DNA of 64,000 nucleotides, taken from the NCBI RefSeq assembly GCF_001262075.1, contig NZ_CP012073.1:2839001-2903000 (forward strand), written 5' to 3'. Made by a program: the position numbers and the translations under genes. Origin of the DNA: Ottowia sp. oral taxon 894 (GTDB lineage: Bacteria; Pseudomonadota; Gammaproteobacteria; Burkholderiales; Burkholderiaceae_C). Below the pieces are notes generated by a model. The model saw nothing but the letters and a program-made list of their open reading frames with translations, ran no database searches and was not told the DNA's origin. This document shows, one piece after another, positions 25,459-34,142 of the stretch (within the stretch, counting starts at the first letter, position 1; the number at the start of each line of letters is the position of its first letter).

Positions 25459-25520
25459 GAGCGAATTCAGACCCCGAGAAACGCCGGTAGCGCACGGTTC
25501 TCTAGGACCTATTGCTATCA
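25459..25520 (-). repeat. Dispersed intergenic repeat, copy 4 (degenerate, reverse)
   Basis: Reading the reverse strand, an ATAGCAATAGGTCCTAGA core and a GAATTCGCTC end are recognisable. The sequence is clearly decayed compared with copies 1-3. It occupies the gap between comEC and the next gene, where nothing else is visible. Confidence 0.55.
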
Positions 25521-25633
25521 ATCAAATAGCAAAAAGGTAAAATAGGCCGCGAGCCGCCCTAGCCAGACAAGACGATGGAAAATGCCCTGTGCGCCCATGC
25601 TGATTTTTGGATTCAACGCTTGAAAGGGTTGAA

Positions 25634-26056
25634 ATGATGGAAAAACGCAAAATGATGGCTGCTTCGTTGCTGCCGGCAATCATGATTGTTCTTGTTGGAT
25701 ATCTGTCTTTTCGCCTTCATGAGGCAAATGAATATCTCAGGGACAGGATTTATTATTCCTCCGTAAGATTGAATGATTATTTGATGTTGATGCGCGCCAT
25801 GAAGAAGGAACATCCACCGGAACGGGATTATGTAAAAAGATTCAATATCATGCTGAACGCAGAATTGTCTTTTGTGGAACATGATTGGGCCTGGTTTTTT
25901 GATGGCGATGATGACGGAAAAAGATTTGCCCAATGGATTTGCAGCTCGGCAGATGGATTTTTGAAGGCGGATGGAAATTTTCTGGAGTCCAGGGCGCTGG
26001 ATTCATTGCAAGCCATGCGCTCGAAAATGAAATGTGAGGCAAAAACGGAGGTTTGA
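25634..26056 (+). CDS. Small membrane-anchored hypothetical protein
   Basis: This is a 140-residue protein. The ATG at 25634 is chosen because GAAAGGG lies 6 nt upstream, while an upstream TTG has no such signal. A single membrane segment (MAASLLPAIMIVLVGYLSF, about residues 6-25) is followed by a soluble domain with many charged and aromatic residues (FVEHDWAWFFDGDDDGKRFAQ). No family is recognised. It is followed after one base by another small membrane protein, so the two are probably co-transcribed. The GC content is lower than in the core genes. Confidence 0.6.
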   Translation: MMEKRKMMAASLLPAIMIVLVGYLSFRLHEANEYLRDRIYYSSVRLNDYLMLMRAMKKEHPPERDYVKRFNIMLNAELSFVEHDWAWFFDGDDDGKRFAQWICSSADGFLKADGNFLESRALDSLQAMRSKMKCEAKTEV

Positions 26057-26057
26057 T

Positions 26058-26387
26058 ATGTTCGCACTCAGGAACCTGACGCTGGTCTATTTTTTTTGCT
26101 TTTTTGTTTGCATACTGCTGAATTTCATTACTGACGGGGCTTTCATGACGACAAGGACGGGGGCGCTGTTGTTTCAGACACTGAGTTACTCGTTTATTTG
26201 TGTGGGCTTTCTCTGCACTTTTATTTTCATTCGTTTCAAGTGTCCGCATTGCGGAAAGAGAGCCTTGGAAACAGAAGGCGAATACCTCTTCCATCTCTTT
26301 GGGAGAAGACGCAATTATTTTGCATTCCGGTGCGTGAATTGCGGCGCGCCGCTTGGAGCCAGTTCAAAGTCTGGCGGCAAAAAGTAA
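26058..26387 (+). CDS. Small membrane protein with zinc-ribbon-like C-terminus
   Basis: This is a 109-residue protein starting at ATG 26058, one base after the preceding stop, with CGGAG upstream. Two hydrophobic segments (LVYFFCFFVCILLNFI and LSYSFICVGFLCTFIFI) are followed by a CPHCGK...CVNCG pair typical of a zinc ribbon. The function is unknown. Coupling to the preceding membrane protein suggests a two-subunit unit. Position in the island and composition suggest accessory origin. Confidence 0.6.
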   Translation: MFALRNLTLVYFFCFFVCILLNFITDGAFMTTRTGALLFQTLSYSFICVGFLCTFIFIRFKCPHCGKRALETEGEYLFHLFGRRRNYFAFRCVNCGAPLGASSKSGGKK

Positions 26388-26448
26388 ATCGCGGATGGGC
26401 TTTGCGGCCCGATGGCGGCTTGGGCGCGCCAGAGCGGCAGCATTCCGT

Positions 26449-26528
26449 CAATTTGCTACTGATTCAATAGCATCTAAGCCCGTCAAACCGTGCGATGGGG
26501 TGTTTTTGTGGCCTTTTATTTGCTCCTG
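26449..26528 (+). repeat. Dispersed intergenic repeat, copy 5 (degenerate)
   Basis: The ends AATTTGCTACTG and TTTGCTCCTG and an ATAGCAT core are present, but the CCTAGTGG segment has decayed. The right end forms a perfect 8-bp hairpin with following DNA (TTTGCTCC ... GGAGCAAA, 26519-26541). Confidence 0.6.
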
Positions 26529-26570
26529 AAAACGGAGCAAAGCGCGCCTGGTCCGGGCTGGCGCAGGCCA

Positions 26571-26600
26571 AAAAAACGCCTGACGCAACAACGTCAGGCG
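26571..26600 (-). terminator. Rho-independent terminator of the Spy-like gene
   Basis: A perfect 9-bp stem CGCCTGACG/CGTCAGGCG with a 6-nt loop is followed on the reverse strand by six T residues. It lies 40 nt past the stop of the reverse-strand gene. Confidence 0.85.
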
Positions 26601-26640
26601 CATGGCAGTCATGCCGCGCGGCGGATGCCCGCCGCCGCGT

Positions 26641-27206
26641 TCAGTGTTTGCCGCCGTGGCTTTCGCCGTGCTTCTCGCCATGCTTTTCGCCGTGATGGCC
26701 TTTGCCGCCGCATGCCTTGTGGGGGCCGTGCTCGGGGCCGTGGCCGTGGCCGCGCGCGGTTTGCTGGTCAAAAACCTTTTGCTGTTCGGCGCTGAGCTGG
26801 CCGTAGAACTGTTTGATGGCCTGGTTGCGGGCGGCCATGCGGTTTTGGCGTTCGGTTTGCATGGCTTGCATGCGGTCGAGGCGCTCGGGTGTGGTCAGGC
26901 GCTCGAACGCGTGGCGGTCAGCGCCGGACTCCGGCGGGCGGGCGGCTGCATGGCGCTGACAAACTGGTTCCACGCGCCTTCTTGCGCGCTGGTGATTTGC
27001 AAACGCTGCTTGAGATCGGCCATGCGTTTGGCGTGGCGTTCTGCACGGCGTTCGGCGCGGCGGTCTGCTTCGCGCGGGTTTGCGCGTTGTTCGCTGGCCT
27101 GGGCCGAGGCTTCGCCCGATGCGGGCATGGGTGTTTGGGCCGTGGCGGCGGCTGCGGCAGCGGCCATCAGGGCAACGGCCAGCCAGGATTTGCTGCGTTG
27201 GAGCAT
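26641..27206 (-). pseudogene. Frameshifted Spy/CpxP-like (LTXXQ) periplasmic protein with His-rich tail
   Basis: Translation from ATG 27206 (AAAGGA upstream) gives a signal peptide (MLQRSKSWLAVALMAAAAAA) and a basic helical domain with LKQRLQITSAQEGAWNQFV. It then runs out of frame after MQPPAR. The second half, PESGADRHAFERLTTPERLDR to LSAEQQKVFDQQ, continues in another frame. One missing base within the run CCGCCCGCCCGCC (about 26930-26942) explains the break. The second half ends in a tail of His, Gly and Lys repeats (HGEKHGEKHGESHGGKH) that could bind metals. Intact relatives are periplasmic chaperones or metal-stress proteins. Decay, phase variation or a sequencing error are all possible. 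Confidence 0.75.
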
Positions 27207-27358
27207 GGTGCGTTTCCTTTCGTCAGAAGGTTTCATGAAGAAGATGAAATGCCGCCGCCGGTTTTTGCAGTGCGGCATGCCTGCCAGTGTGTCGGGCGCA
27301 TGTTTCGCGCAGCGCGCGGGATTGAAGTTTTTTAAATGCCGCCGTTTGCGCAGCCATG

Positions 27359-27382
27359 AAAAAGCCCGGCGCGGGCCGGGCT
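27359..27382 (-). terminator. Terminator-like hairpin upstream of the Spy-like gene
   Basis: AGCCCGGC and GCCGGGCT flank a short loop, with five A residues on the left, so on the reverse strand it reads as stem plus T-run. No reverse-strand gene lies to its right. It may therefore be an attenuator in the Spy-like leader or a relic. Confidence 0.45.
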
Positions 27383-27480
27383 GGTATTCTTTGACGACCT
27401 GTGCGCCTTGCAAAGAGTCTTGTGTGATTACTCAAGAGAAAATGACTTTTTTAAGTGCTGGTTACACTTTAAGGCTTTCA

Positions 27481-28104
27481 ATGAGTCACGACTACGATGA
27501 TAACCCAAGCCCCAACGATGGGCATATTCATCAGCTAGCAGATATCACAAGAAAGATGCCAATTTGTATGGAGGCAATTTCTATAAATTACTTCGGGTGC
27601 CGCTGAAATTGAAAATGAATGGAGTGCATGAGTACCTGCTGGCAGTTCAAATAGATTTAATTAAGTTAAATCTTGTGGACTGGCGGTCTATTTATTCAAA
27701 CAGTGTTGAATATAAAAAATTTAAAGAGAGGTTTTTGAAACATTTCTCTGAATTCACCTTAAATGTTGGCCGGGATGATCTGCTGGATCTTATGTTGGAA
27801 AATGGTGCAAGAGTTAATGTAAAAAAGAAGAGGATCAGTTGATATTTCTTGCTCTTTTCCCTATAGGAAAACTGGATTTTCTTCGGTTCGCATGTGGAGG
27901 CCAATCATAGCCGCTGGGGCTAATGTGAACATCTTTTGTTCTACTGGATTGAATCTGTTAATGATGGCTATAAATAATGACGCTTTTGTGCATGCTGTAA
28001 TTTTGTTGAATGCCGGCGCAGATCAGTGGATTCGATCTGAGGCATTGAATTCAAATGCAATAAAATTTGTGCTATCACAAAAAAGAATAGTTTTATTAAA
28101 ATAA
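27481..28104 (+). pseudogene. Degenerate ankyrin-repeat gene (candidate immunity gene)
   Basis: The sequence opens at ATG 27481 (AAGG 6 nt upstream) with MSHDYDDNPSPNDGHIHQL. It is broken by a frameshift near 27556, then continues as NFYKLLRVPLKLKMNGVHEYLLAVQ and RDDLLDLMLENGARVNVK. It shifts again near 27830 in an A-rich run and once more before 27892, and ends with IIAAGANVNIFCSTGLNLLM and ILLNAGADQW. The last segments are ankyrin-like repeats. With three frame changes it is a pseudogene. It starts the AT-rich Rhs/immunity stretch. Confidence 0.6.
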
Positions 28105-28201
28105 TGAGGAGCTTTATTGGTTCTCAAGAATTGTAATTTTGTTATGCCTCATTAAACATTAATCAATTGTCATGTCTGTTTAAATAATATTGGAGAGTGC
28201 T

Positions 28202-28543
28202 GTGATAATTGCCAGAAATAATGAATTTGATGTATTCATTAAAGATGTGACTACTTATCCGGATTGGATTGGAGTAGATGTTTCCGATAAATTGGCTTGC
28301 AATAGTTATGGAGACACTTTGTTGCATGTGGCTGCGTGTCAGAATAGGGTTGATATGATTAAAGAGCTATTGAATCATGGAGTTCCTATTAATAAAAAAG
28401 GAGAGCATGGGTATACAGCTTTGCATGAGGCGGTAGAACAAGGAAGCTATTTGTCTGCGCTGTATTTGATAAAAATGGGAGCTGATCTATCTATATTGAA
28501 TGATTTTGGACAGAAACCTTTAGAGCTTCTTGTCATAAAATGA
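28202..28543 (+). CDS. Ankyrin-repeat protein, candidate immunity protein
   Basis: This is a 113-residue protein. The GTG at 28202 is preferred because GGAG lies 6 nt upstream; a TTG at 28190 is the alternative. It carries about two and a half ankyrin repeats: GDTLLHVAACQNRVDMIKEL, GYTALHEAVEQGSYLSALYL, and DFGQKPLELLV. It lies immediately before an Rhs core fragment and resembles small ankyrin immunity proteins found behind Rhs toxins. The target is unknown. Confidence 0.65.
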   Translation: MIIARNNEFDVFIKDVTTYPDWIGVDVSDKLACNSYGDTLLHVAACQNRVDMIKELLNHGVPINKKGEHGYTALHEAVEQGSYLSALYLIKMGADLSILNDFGQKPLELLVIK

Positions 28544-28546
28544 TAA

Positions 28547-28867
28547 GCGCTGGGCCTGATGGCCGAAACCGACGAGAAGGGGCAAATGACCAAGGCCTAC
28601 GGCTTCAACCCGGTAGCGGCCCAGCAGGGCCTGTGGAGCACTGATCCGGTGTGGCAAGTCGAAACGCCAGGCGGCAGCCTGACGGACCCAAAGGCGCGCT
28701 ATGACTGGCTGCACACGGACCATTTGGGAACGCCCATATTGGCGACGACGAAAGAGGGGCAAACCAGCTGGAAGGCCATCGCAGAGAGCTTTGGCGCAAC
28801 GCAAATCAGTATGGTTTGGCGGAGAGATGGGTGTTACGGCTTATGCACTTTTTGGGGCTTGATATAG
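28547..28867 (+). pseudogene. Rhs C-terminal core fragment 1
   Basis: Open sequence begins in the middle of an Rhs core: LGLMAETDEKGQMTKAYGFN, then YDWLHTDHLGTPILATTKEG and WKAIAESFG. At about 28800 the similarity to the other Rhs fragments stops and 20-odd unrelated codons follow. There is no start region. The high-GC core contrasts with the AT-rich flanks. It is a displaced Rhs tip. Confidence 0.75.
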
Positions 28868-29253
28868 TTTTGGGTCCCTTTTGAATGTGAACACGGAGGA
28901 GGCATGTCCTTATGTCCGAACCTGTTTGCGGGTTGGGCAAGGGCTCCAATTGACGGCAGGACTTAAAGGCGTTGCTGTTTTATGCGGAGGACCTCATTGC
29001 GGTAAAAATTTATCCGGGTTCAGCTGCTCCTTATTAGGGAAGTTACTTTTCTGGGGAGCATTTCAGGATCAATATCGCGCGCCGACGGAAAAGGGGTTTG
29101 TGGCGCTGGAAGCGGAGTGGGATACGACGGAAAGTCAGTCGGATTAGGGGCATCCACTGCTATTGAGAGATGTTATATGCACGTGACATCTTATGCTTGC
29201 AAGAACACGCCTTGTGAATGCAAGGATTTGAAATCATACGATTGTCCTAAGTA
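28868..29253. other. Stretch without a supportable gene
   Basis: A short open frame (28881-29147) has no ribosome binding site and no recognisable motif. It may be a decayed toxin tip belonging to Rhs fragment 1. Nothing else is seen. Confidence 0.4.
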
Positions 29254-29646
29254 ATGAAAAAAGATTCTGATTATTCTTTGATGGGGGTGATTGGTTTTTC
29301 CATGCTGATTGCGGCTCTTGCGCTGACTCCATTCAATGGAAGTATCGGCTTGTTTGTCAAGAGATTTCTGGTGATTTTTGGCTCTTTGTTATGTGCCATG
29401 TCAACCCTGTTGAGGTTTATGAAATTCAGGTCGCTTATTTTTGAGGCGCAAGGTCAGATGCTAAGTCAAATATGGATTGACTACAGAATAAGATCCCTGC
29501 TCATTTTGCAAATTATTTTCGCGTTGATTGCTTTGTTTGTTCTGGATGTAAGTATATTCTTCAGGATATGGATGGGGGGACTTTTCGGATCATTGGTTTG
29601 GCTTGTCTTGTTTTACCTGTTTAAATGCATGAAAAGGCAGGAATGA
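29254..29646 (+). CDS. Small multi-pass membrane protein, candidate immunity protein
   Basis: This is a 130-residue protein with four hydrophobic segments (VIGFSMLIAALALT, FLVIFGSLLCAMST, LLILQIIFALIALFVLDV and GLFGSLVWLVLFYLF). It starts at ATG 29254 after TAAGTA with no strong ribosome binding site. The family is not recognised. Its position between Rhs fragments and its low GC match membrane immunity proteins that protect against membrane-acting tips, which is inference only. Confidence 0.55.
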   Translation: MKKDSDYSLMGVIGFSMLIAALALTPFNGSIGLFVKRFLVIFGSLLCAMSTLLRFMKFRSLIFEAQGQMLSQIWIDYRIRSLLILQIIFALIALFVLDVSIFFRIWMGGLFGSLVWLVLFYLFKCMKRQE

Positions 29647-29882
29647 GGGCTCTGGCTCTAGATTGGATGCTGGGTTAATGTTTGGTATAGGAGCAAGTGC
29701 GGAAATATCAGTAAAAGAAAAATTATCCGATAGATGCAAAAATAATTTTTTACGGTTGATGCTTGCTGCTGTCATGGGCGCGTGAATCATGCTGATGGTT
29801 TGCGATGGCAGATAAATAACCTGAAAGAAGCCAGATACCACTACATGGTCGCAGATCGTCCGAGAACGCCCGTGTTGGCGCA

Positions 29883-30245
29883 AATAAAGCAGGCGAGACA
29901 ACGCGGAAAGCGAACTACGAGGCTTTCGGCAAAGCCAGAATTCACCTGGCCTCGACGGCGCAAATTAACCTGAGGCTGCTGGACCAATACTTTGATGCGG
30001 AAACGGGTCTGCATCAGAACTGGAACCGGGACTATGCGCCAGGCATTGGCATGTATATACTGGCGGATCCCATTGGACTGGTGGGAGGATTGAATGTTTA
30101 CCAGTATACATATAACGACCCTCTTAAATATATTGATCCGTCGGGAGAAATTCCAGTTGTGCCAATCATCTGGGGGGTATTTGCGGTGCGTAGCGCGATG
30201 CATGGCGCGCGCAACGGCGTGGGATGCCTTGACAGGAGAGATTGA
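29883..30245 (+). pseudogene. Rhs C-terminal core fragment 2
   Basis: In frame from about 29883 the DNA encodes NKAGETTRKANYEAFGKAR, INLRLLDQYFDAETG, LHQNWNRDYAPGIG and DPIGLVGGLNVYQYTY. The Rhs boundary YIDPSGEIP follows. The tip breaks after GARNGVGCL by a frameshift and continues in another frame as TGEIDCWPDTLQDN and onward to about 30525. Upstream (29790-29882) there is more decayed core. This is an inactive Rhs tip. Confidence 0.75.
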
Positions 30246-30525
30246 CTGCTGGCCTGACACGCTGCAAGACAATGTCAAGGGATACGCAATGAGTTGCGCT
30301 AATCCGTTGAATTGGTTTAAATTAACATCAGTCAAGAATGCAAGACGGCAAATTAGTAAATGGTATTCGACTAGGAAGAGAGCAAAAGAAGCTGCAAGAA
30401 GAAAAGGAATAGGATCTAATAATCGGCCAGATGAGCCAAATGCTTATGGCAAAGACAAGTATTTTCATGACAAAATCATGAAAATAAGAATAAACAAAAT
30501 ATACATTATAGATGGGGTAGAAAAA

Positions 30526-30945
30526 ATGAAGCGAGCAGACCAATACACTGAGGAAGCATTGAAAGCAATAGCCAGAATCGCCATCATTGATAGTCGTAGA
30601 AATAGATTTATTGAGTTTGCTTCGACATCAAAAGGAATAGAAAAGTGGTTAAAGGATCTGGATCATTTTGAAAATTATATCAATATGCGTAAAGCTATCA
30701 GTTTTCAAGATAGCAGGCAGGTTTTTGGTTTTGTAAAAAATAACTTTTGCGCAGATGATTCTGGATTCGCTATTTCCACGCAAAGCGAATATAGAAGAGG
30801 AGTGTTTGGGAGAATGGATAACATAATTTCCGATTTGCTTGGATCGGGAAATGGATCCTTCTTACTGATAAATAAAAAACAGCAGTTTTGTTTATACTTG
30901 GGTGAAGATGTAAGGTCAAATTTTATTTGGATGACGAGAATATAG
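30526..30945 (+). CDS. Candidate immunity protein behind Rhs fragment 2
   Basis: This is a 139-residue protein from ATG 30526, with GATGGGG about 7 nt upstream. The same frame is open upstream and there carries the remains of the Rhs tip (ISKWYSTRKRAKEAARRKGI), so the toxin remnant and this gene are contiguous in one frame. The sequence contains RADQYTEEALKAIARIAIID and SGNGSFLLINKKQQFCLYLG. No family is recognised. Its role is inferred from position. Confidence 0.5.
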   Translation: MKRADQYTEEALKAIARIAIIDSRRNRFIEFASTSKGIEKWLKDLDHFENYINMRKAISFQDSRQVFGFVKNNFCADDSGFAISTQSEYRRGVFGRMDNIISDLLGSGNGSFLLINKKQQFCLYLGEDVRSNFIWMTRI

Positions 30946-30965
30946 AATTACTTCACCTTAAGACG

Positions 30966-31672
30966 AAATCAACCTGAGGCTGCGGGACCAATACTTTAAT
31001 GCGGAAACGGGGCTGCACCAGAACTGGAACCGGGACTATGCGCCGGGCATTGGCAGGTATGTGCAGGCGGATCCGATTGGACTGGCGGGGGGCATAAACG
31101 TCTATGAGTATGCCTATGGGAATCCTGGAGCTTATATAGATCCAAATGGAGAATTTGCTCTTGTGGGTGCTGTGGTGGGAAGAGCATTAAATTTTGGTTG
31201 GCAACTTTGGCAGAATGGTGGCCGCATTGAGTGCATCAATTTTTGGGAAGTTGGCGTGTCAGCGTTATCAATGTTTGGTTTTGGAATTATTGGGAGAGGA
31301 GGATTGGCTGGGATTGCTGGATTTTTTATAAACACAGAAAAATTCAGAAAATACAGTAAGGCCTATTGGAAAATTCGCGGTGGGGCAAAAAATATGAGCT
31401 TAGATCATTGGATGATTTCTCAGGCTGCCGCACGCAATGTGAAAGTTTCAGCAAAAATTGTCAATGGAGGATGGAATTTATTGGAGATGCCAAAAACATG
31501 GAACAGATGGTTAGGATTTGCGCCAAATTGGAAAAACCGGCCGTTACAAAGAAAATTGGCAATTGCAGCTCGGGTTGGTATTCAGATAGGCATTCCTGGA
31601 ATAGCAATTACGTCTGGCGTTGCAGGGTATAAAGCAGGTCTTAATGCACAGGAAGAAAAATGCGGATGCTAA
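30966..31672 (+). CDS. Rhs C-terminal fragment 3 with toxin tip
   Basis: The frame is open from about 30966, beginning at INLRLRDQYFNAETGLHQNW. The first start-like codon (GTG 31061) is internal. The Rhs boundary DPIGLAGGINVYEYAYG and YIDPNGEFA is followed by a complete-looking tip of about 170 residues. The tip has a hydrophobic N-terminal part and SLDHWMISQAAARNVKVSAK, GWNLLEMPKTWNRWLGFAP. The LDHW block and the later Trp/Asn-rich motif recur in Rhs tips, but the activity is not assigned. It lacks the rest of the Rhs shell, so it cannot be delivered on its own. Confidence 0.65.
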
Positions 31673-31676
31673 TAAT

Positions 31677-32027
31677 ATGACTGCTGTGTGTATAAAATGT
31701 GGAAACTTCAAAAATAAGGCTATCATACCATGTAGTTTTTGCGGTTTCAGTCCAGAAAGTGACGAAGAAAAAGCAAAGTCCATCATGCTTTCGACCGACT
31801 ATGAAATTAATAATGAATACAAAGGCAAATCTATATATGAGCTGCAAGTTATTTCCAATGATCTGAAAAAGGGAAAAGAGTTTTCCTTCGATGACAAGGA
31901 AGTAAAGCGCTTGATAAGATATGCTCGATATATTGATTCAATTTCATGGCGCAAATTGCTGGTGGATCTAATTTGCTGGTTGTTTGTGCCTATTTGTGTA
32001 TTATTATTAGTTTTTTGTTTTGCTTAG
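31677..32027 (+). CDS. Zinc-ribbon, tail-anchored small protein; candidate immunity protein
   Basis: This is a 116-residue protein from ATG 31677, five bases after the Rhs tip ends. The N-terminus has VCIKCGNF...IIPCSFCGFSP, a two-CxxC zinc ribbon. An acidic and basic helical middle and a C-terminal hydrophobic anchor (LLVDLICWLFVPICVLLLVF) follow. The layout suggests a membrane-attached partner of the preceding toxin tip. In-frame start codons upstream overlap the toxin and are less likely. Confidence 0.55.
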   Translation: MTAVCIKCGNFKNKAIIPCSFCGFSPESDEEKAKSIMLSTDYEINNEYKGKSIYELQVISNDLKKGKEFSFDDKEVKRLIRYARYIDSISWRKLLVDLICWLFVPICVLLLVFCFA

Positions 32028-32335
32028 ATGGAATACTGTCCGCAGTATTCAATCGTACTCGCTTAATGTTCAAGCGTGCTTCATAAAAGGTAAAACTACT
32101 AAGATTAGGGTATTGAAGCTAATTTCCCGTGGCAAATAAAATAAATAATTGATGATCCGAATGCATTATTGTGAATGCTTTTCGATCACATGAGTGATTT
32201 GGCATTCTTGTTAATTTTGTTGCGCATACAATATTGCCTACTGATTGAGGAGCGCATTTGAAGACGTTAAGGGGTGGATAGTATGGGAAACTGAGATTTT
32301 ATGACTGATTTTGATATCCGATTATATAATAACCT
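32028..32335. other. AT-rich stretch without a supportable gene
   Basis: Between the zinc-ribbon protein and the next Rhs fragment no open frame with a start signal is visible. Sequences near 32320-32365 are a decayed part of the Rhs core. Confidence 0.4.
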
Positions 32336-32368
32336 GAAGCGCCAGAGGAGAACATTTAAGCCAAGATA

Positions 32369-32962
32369 TTGGCGCTGAACAAGGCGGGCGAGACGACGTG
32401 GAAAGCCAGATATGAAGCCTTTGGCAAGGCGCGGATAGACCATGCTTCGACGGCGCAAATCAACCTGAGACTGCCGGGGCAGTACTTTGATGCGGAAACG
32501 GGGCTGCACCAGAACTGGAACCGGGACTATGCGCCGGGCATTGGCAGGTATGTGCAGGCGGATCCCATTGGACTGGCGGGAGGATTGAATCTATTTTTGT
32601 ATGTAGCAAATAACCCTGTTAATAGAATTGATCCAATGGGACTTTTTGATGTGACTGATCCGGCAGATTGGCCTCAGTTACCAATGGGCGTGGCGGAATG
32701 CATTGAATCGAGAAGATGGGATTGGGGCGAGTTATGGAAAGATGAAGGAGAGTCATATTCGATAACTGGAAAAGTAATCACAACTCTTGAATTCGCGAAT
32801 AGTGCAGGCAATATCATGGCAGGAAAAACTACCCATCGTTCTGGAATAGCCGGTATTGAGCCGCATGCTACAACGTGGCAACATAAAGTATGGTCAGTCA
32901 TTGGGAAAGAATATCAAATGACGATGACGGGGCGCTCTTTTGGCTCCGTGCAGGCTGAATAG
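32369..32962 (+). CDS. Rhs C-terminal fragment 4 with toxin tip
   Basis: The fragment begins within the core (LNKAGETTWKARYEAFGKAR) at a TTG that is unlikely to be a real start. It runs through YAPGIGRYVQADPIGLAGGL and the boundary NRIDPMGLF. The tip of about 110 residues contains DPADWPQLPMGVAECIESRR and GIEPHATTWQHKVWSVIGKE. No family is assigned. It is followed by a candidate immunity gene about 110 bp downstream. Confidence 0.65.
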   Translation: MALNKAGETTWKARYEAFGKARIDHASTAQINLRLPGQYFDAETGLHQNWNRDYAPGIGRYVQADPIGLAGGLNLFLYVANNPVNRIDPMGLFDVTDPADWPQLPMGVAECIESRRWDWGELWKDEGESYSITGKVITTLEFANSAGNIMAGKTTHRSGIAGIEPHATTWQHKVWSVIGKEYQMTMTGRSFGSVQAE

Positions 32963-33073
32963 AGTAACAGAGGAAGAATTTACGGGAGAATTGCACTATT
33001 ACCCAGCATATGGGTAAGGATACTGGGATATTGGTTCGATAATTTATTGCTCATGCATGAATAAGTAGCAAAA

Positions 33074-33487
33074 ATGAAGTTGTTCATATTTTTATCGGTA
33101 GCTGTATTTTTTATTACGGCATGCATATATGGGGACAGGCGCGCGCGAGAGAAGGTTAAACAACGTTTTTTGGGCAGAAGGTCTATTGATTTGGATGTTT
33201 TATGCGGTTGTTTTTGCCAGAAGGATGAATTCAATAAAGGCAGGATCAAAGAAATGCTTGAATTTGTTGCCGCTGAATTATTTATTGATCCAGGAGTATT
33301 GCGTCCGGAAGACAGGCTCGATTTTGAGTTGGCCCCACCGGATTTTGATTGTGAAAAAGATTTCTGGAGAGGAATATTAAAAAACTTCAACAGATCCAGA
33401 AAAGAACATATTGAATACACGAAAATTATTACGCTTGATGATTATGTGTGTGCACTAATAAGGCTTCTGGAAGGGGCATGCAAGTAA
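33074..33487 (+). CDS. Membrane-anchored ACP-like small protein, candidate immunity protein
   Basis: This is a 137-residue protein. The N-terminus (MKLFIFLSVAVFFITACIYG) is a membrane anchor or a lipoprotein signal with a lipobox-like ITAC. The rest contains MLEFVAAELFIDPGVLRPED and a later ITLDDYVCALIRLLEGA. These resemble the first and last helices of acyl carrier proteins, but the Asp-Ser-Leu attachment site is absent. A similar pattern occurs in the next gene. The assignment as immunity protein comes from location behind an Rhs tip. Confidence 0.5.
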   Translation: MKLFIFLSVAVFFITACIYGDRRAREKVKQRFLGRRSIDLDVLCGCFCQKDEFNKGRIKEMLEFVAAELFIDPGVLRPEDRLDFELAPPDFDCEKDFWRGILKNFNRSRKEHIEYTKIITLDDYVCALIRLLEGACK

Positions 33488-33797
33488 AATCATATGAACG
33501 GCGGCGTCTGCACAAGGTAAGGTAGTCCATAAAGCTAAGATTGAATAATCGAAATCATCTGTACGTTCCGCATCGATCTGCTATTTGAAAGCATATCGAT
33601 TTATCCACAGGTACACGCATCACTCAAAAAACGACGCCTGCCAACGCCTGGCACAACTGCGAATGACAGACACAAAACCATAGGATGCAAGCGGTGGATA
33701 ATTGCGCCTGGTATTGGTATTGTTATGGTTATGAGAGGCGGTTTCATTTGAGGGATTTGAATGCAATTGATGAAATAGGTCGGAATTGGAGGTAATC

Positions 33798-34142
33798 ATG
33801 AAATTGACAAGAGATGATATATATACAATCTGCATCAAGAGATTGGCGCAGATATTTGGTTTGGATGTTTCTCAGATTGATTTGGAGATGAATTGGGATT
33901 GCGAGTTGTTCAATGTCAAGCGATCATTCTGGGAGATTAATCCATTTGAAGAACTTAATGATGATATTGAAGATGCCGCCAATGAATTGATTTTCAGCAA
34001 GATTAAGAATAACCAACTGAAGATTAGAACAGTAAGGGATCTTTGCGAATATATGGTGGACAGGTATGAAGATGATCCAGACCTGTTTGTAAAAAATATG
34101 TTCCCGCCATTTGATAAGGCATGGCTGGAAGATCGTAAATAA
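33798..34142 (+). CDS. ACP-like small protein, candidate immunity protein
   Basis: This is a 114-residue protein from ATG 33798 with GGAGG 5 nt upstream. It starts LTRDDIYTICIKRLAQIFGL then DVSQIDLEMNWDCELF, and has a late TVRDLCEYMVDRYED helix. The helix pattern and loop Asp residues look like a carrier-protein fold without the phosphopantetheine serine. Between it and the upstream gene (33488-33797) no toxin tip is left. It would be an orphan immunity gene, as often found at the end of Rhs loci. Confidence 0.55.
   Translation: MKLTRDDIYTICIKRLAQIFGLDVSQIDLEMNWDCELFNVKRSFWEINPFEELNDDIEDAANELIFSKIKNNQLKIRTVRDLCEYMVDRYEDDPDLFVKNMFPPFDKAWLEDRK

Noticed and set aside
28881..29147. 88-codon frame after Rhs fragment 1
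   Set aside because: No ribosome binding site or recognisable motif; at most a decayed toxin tip.
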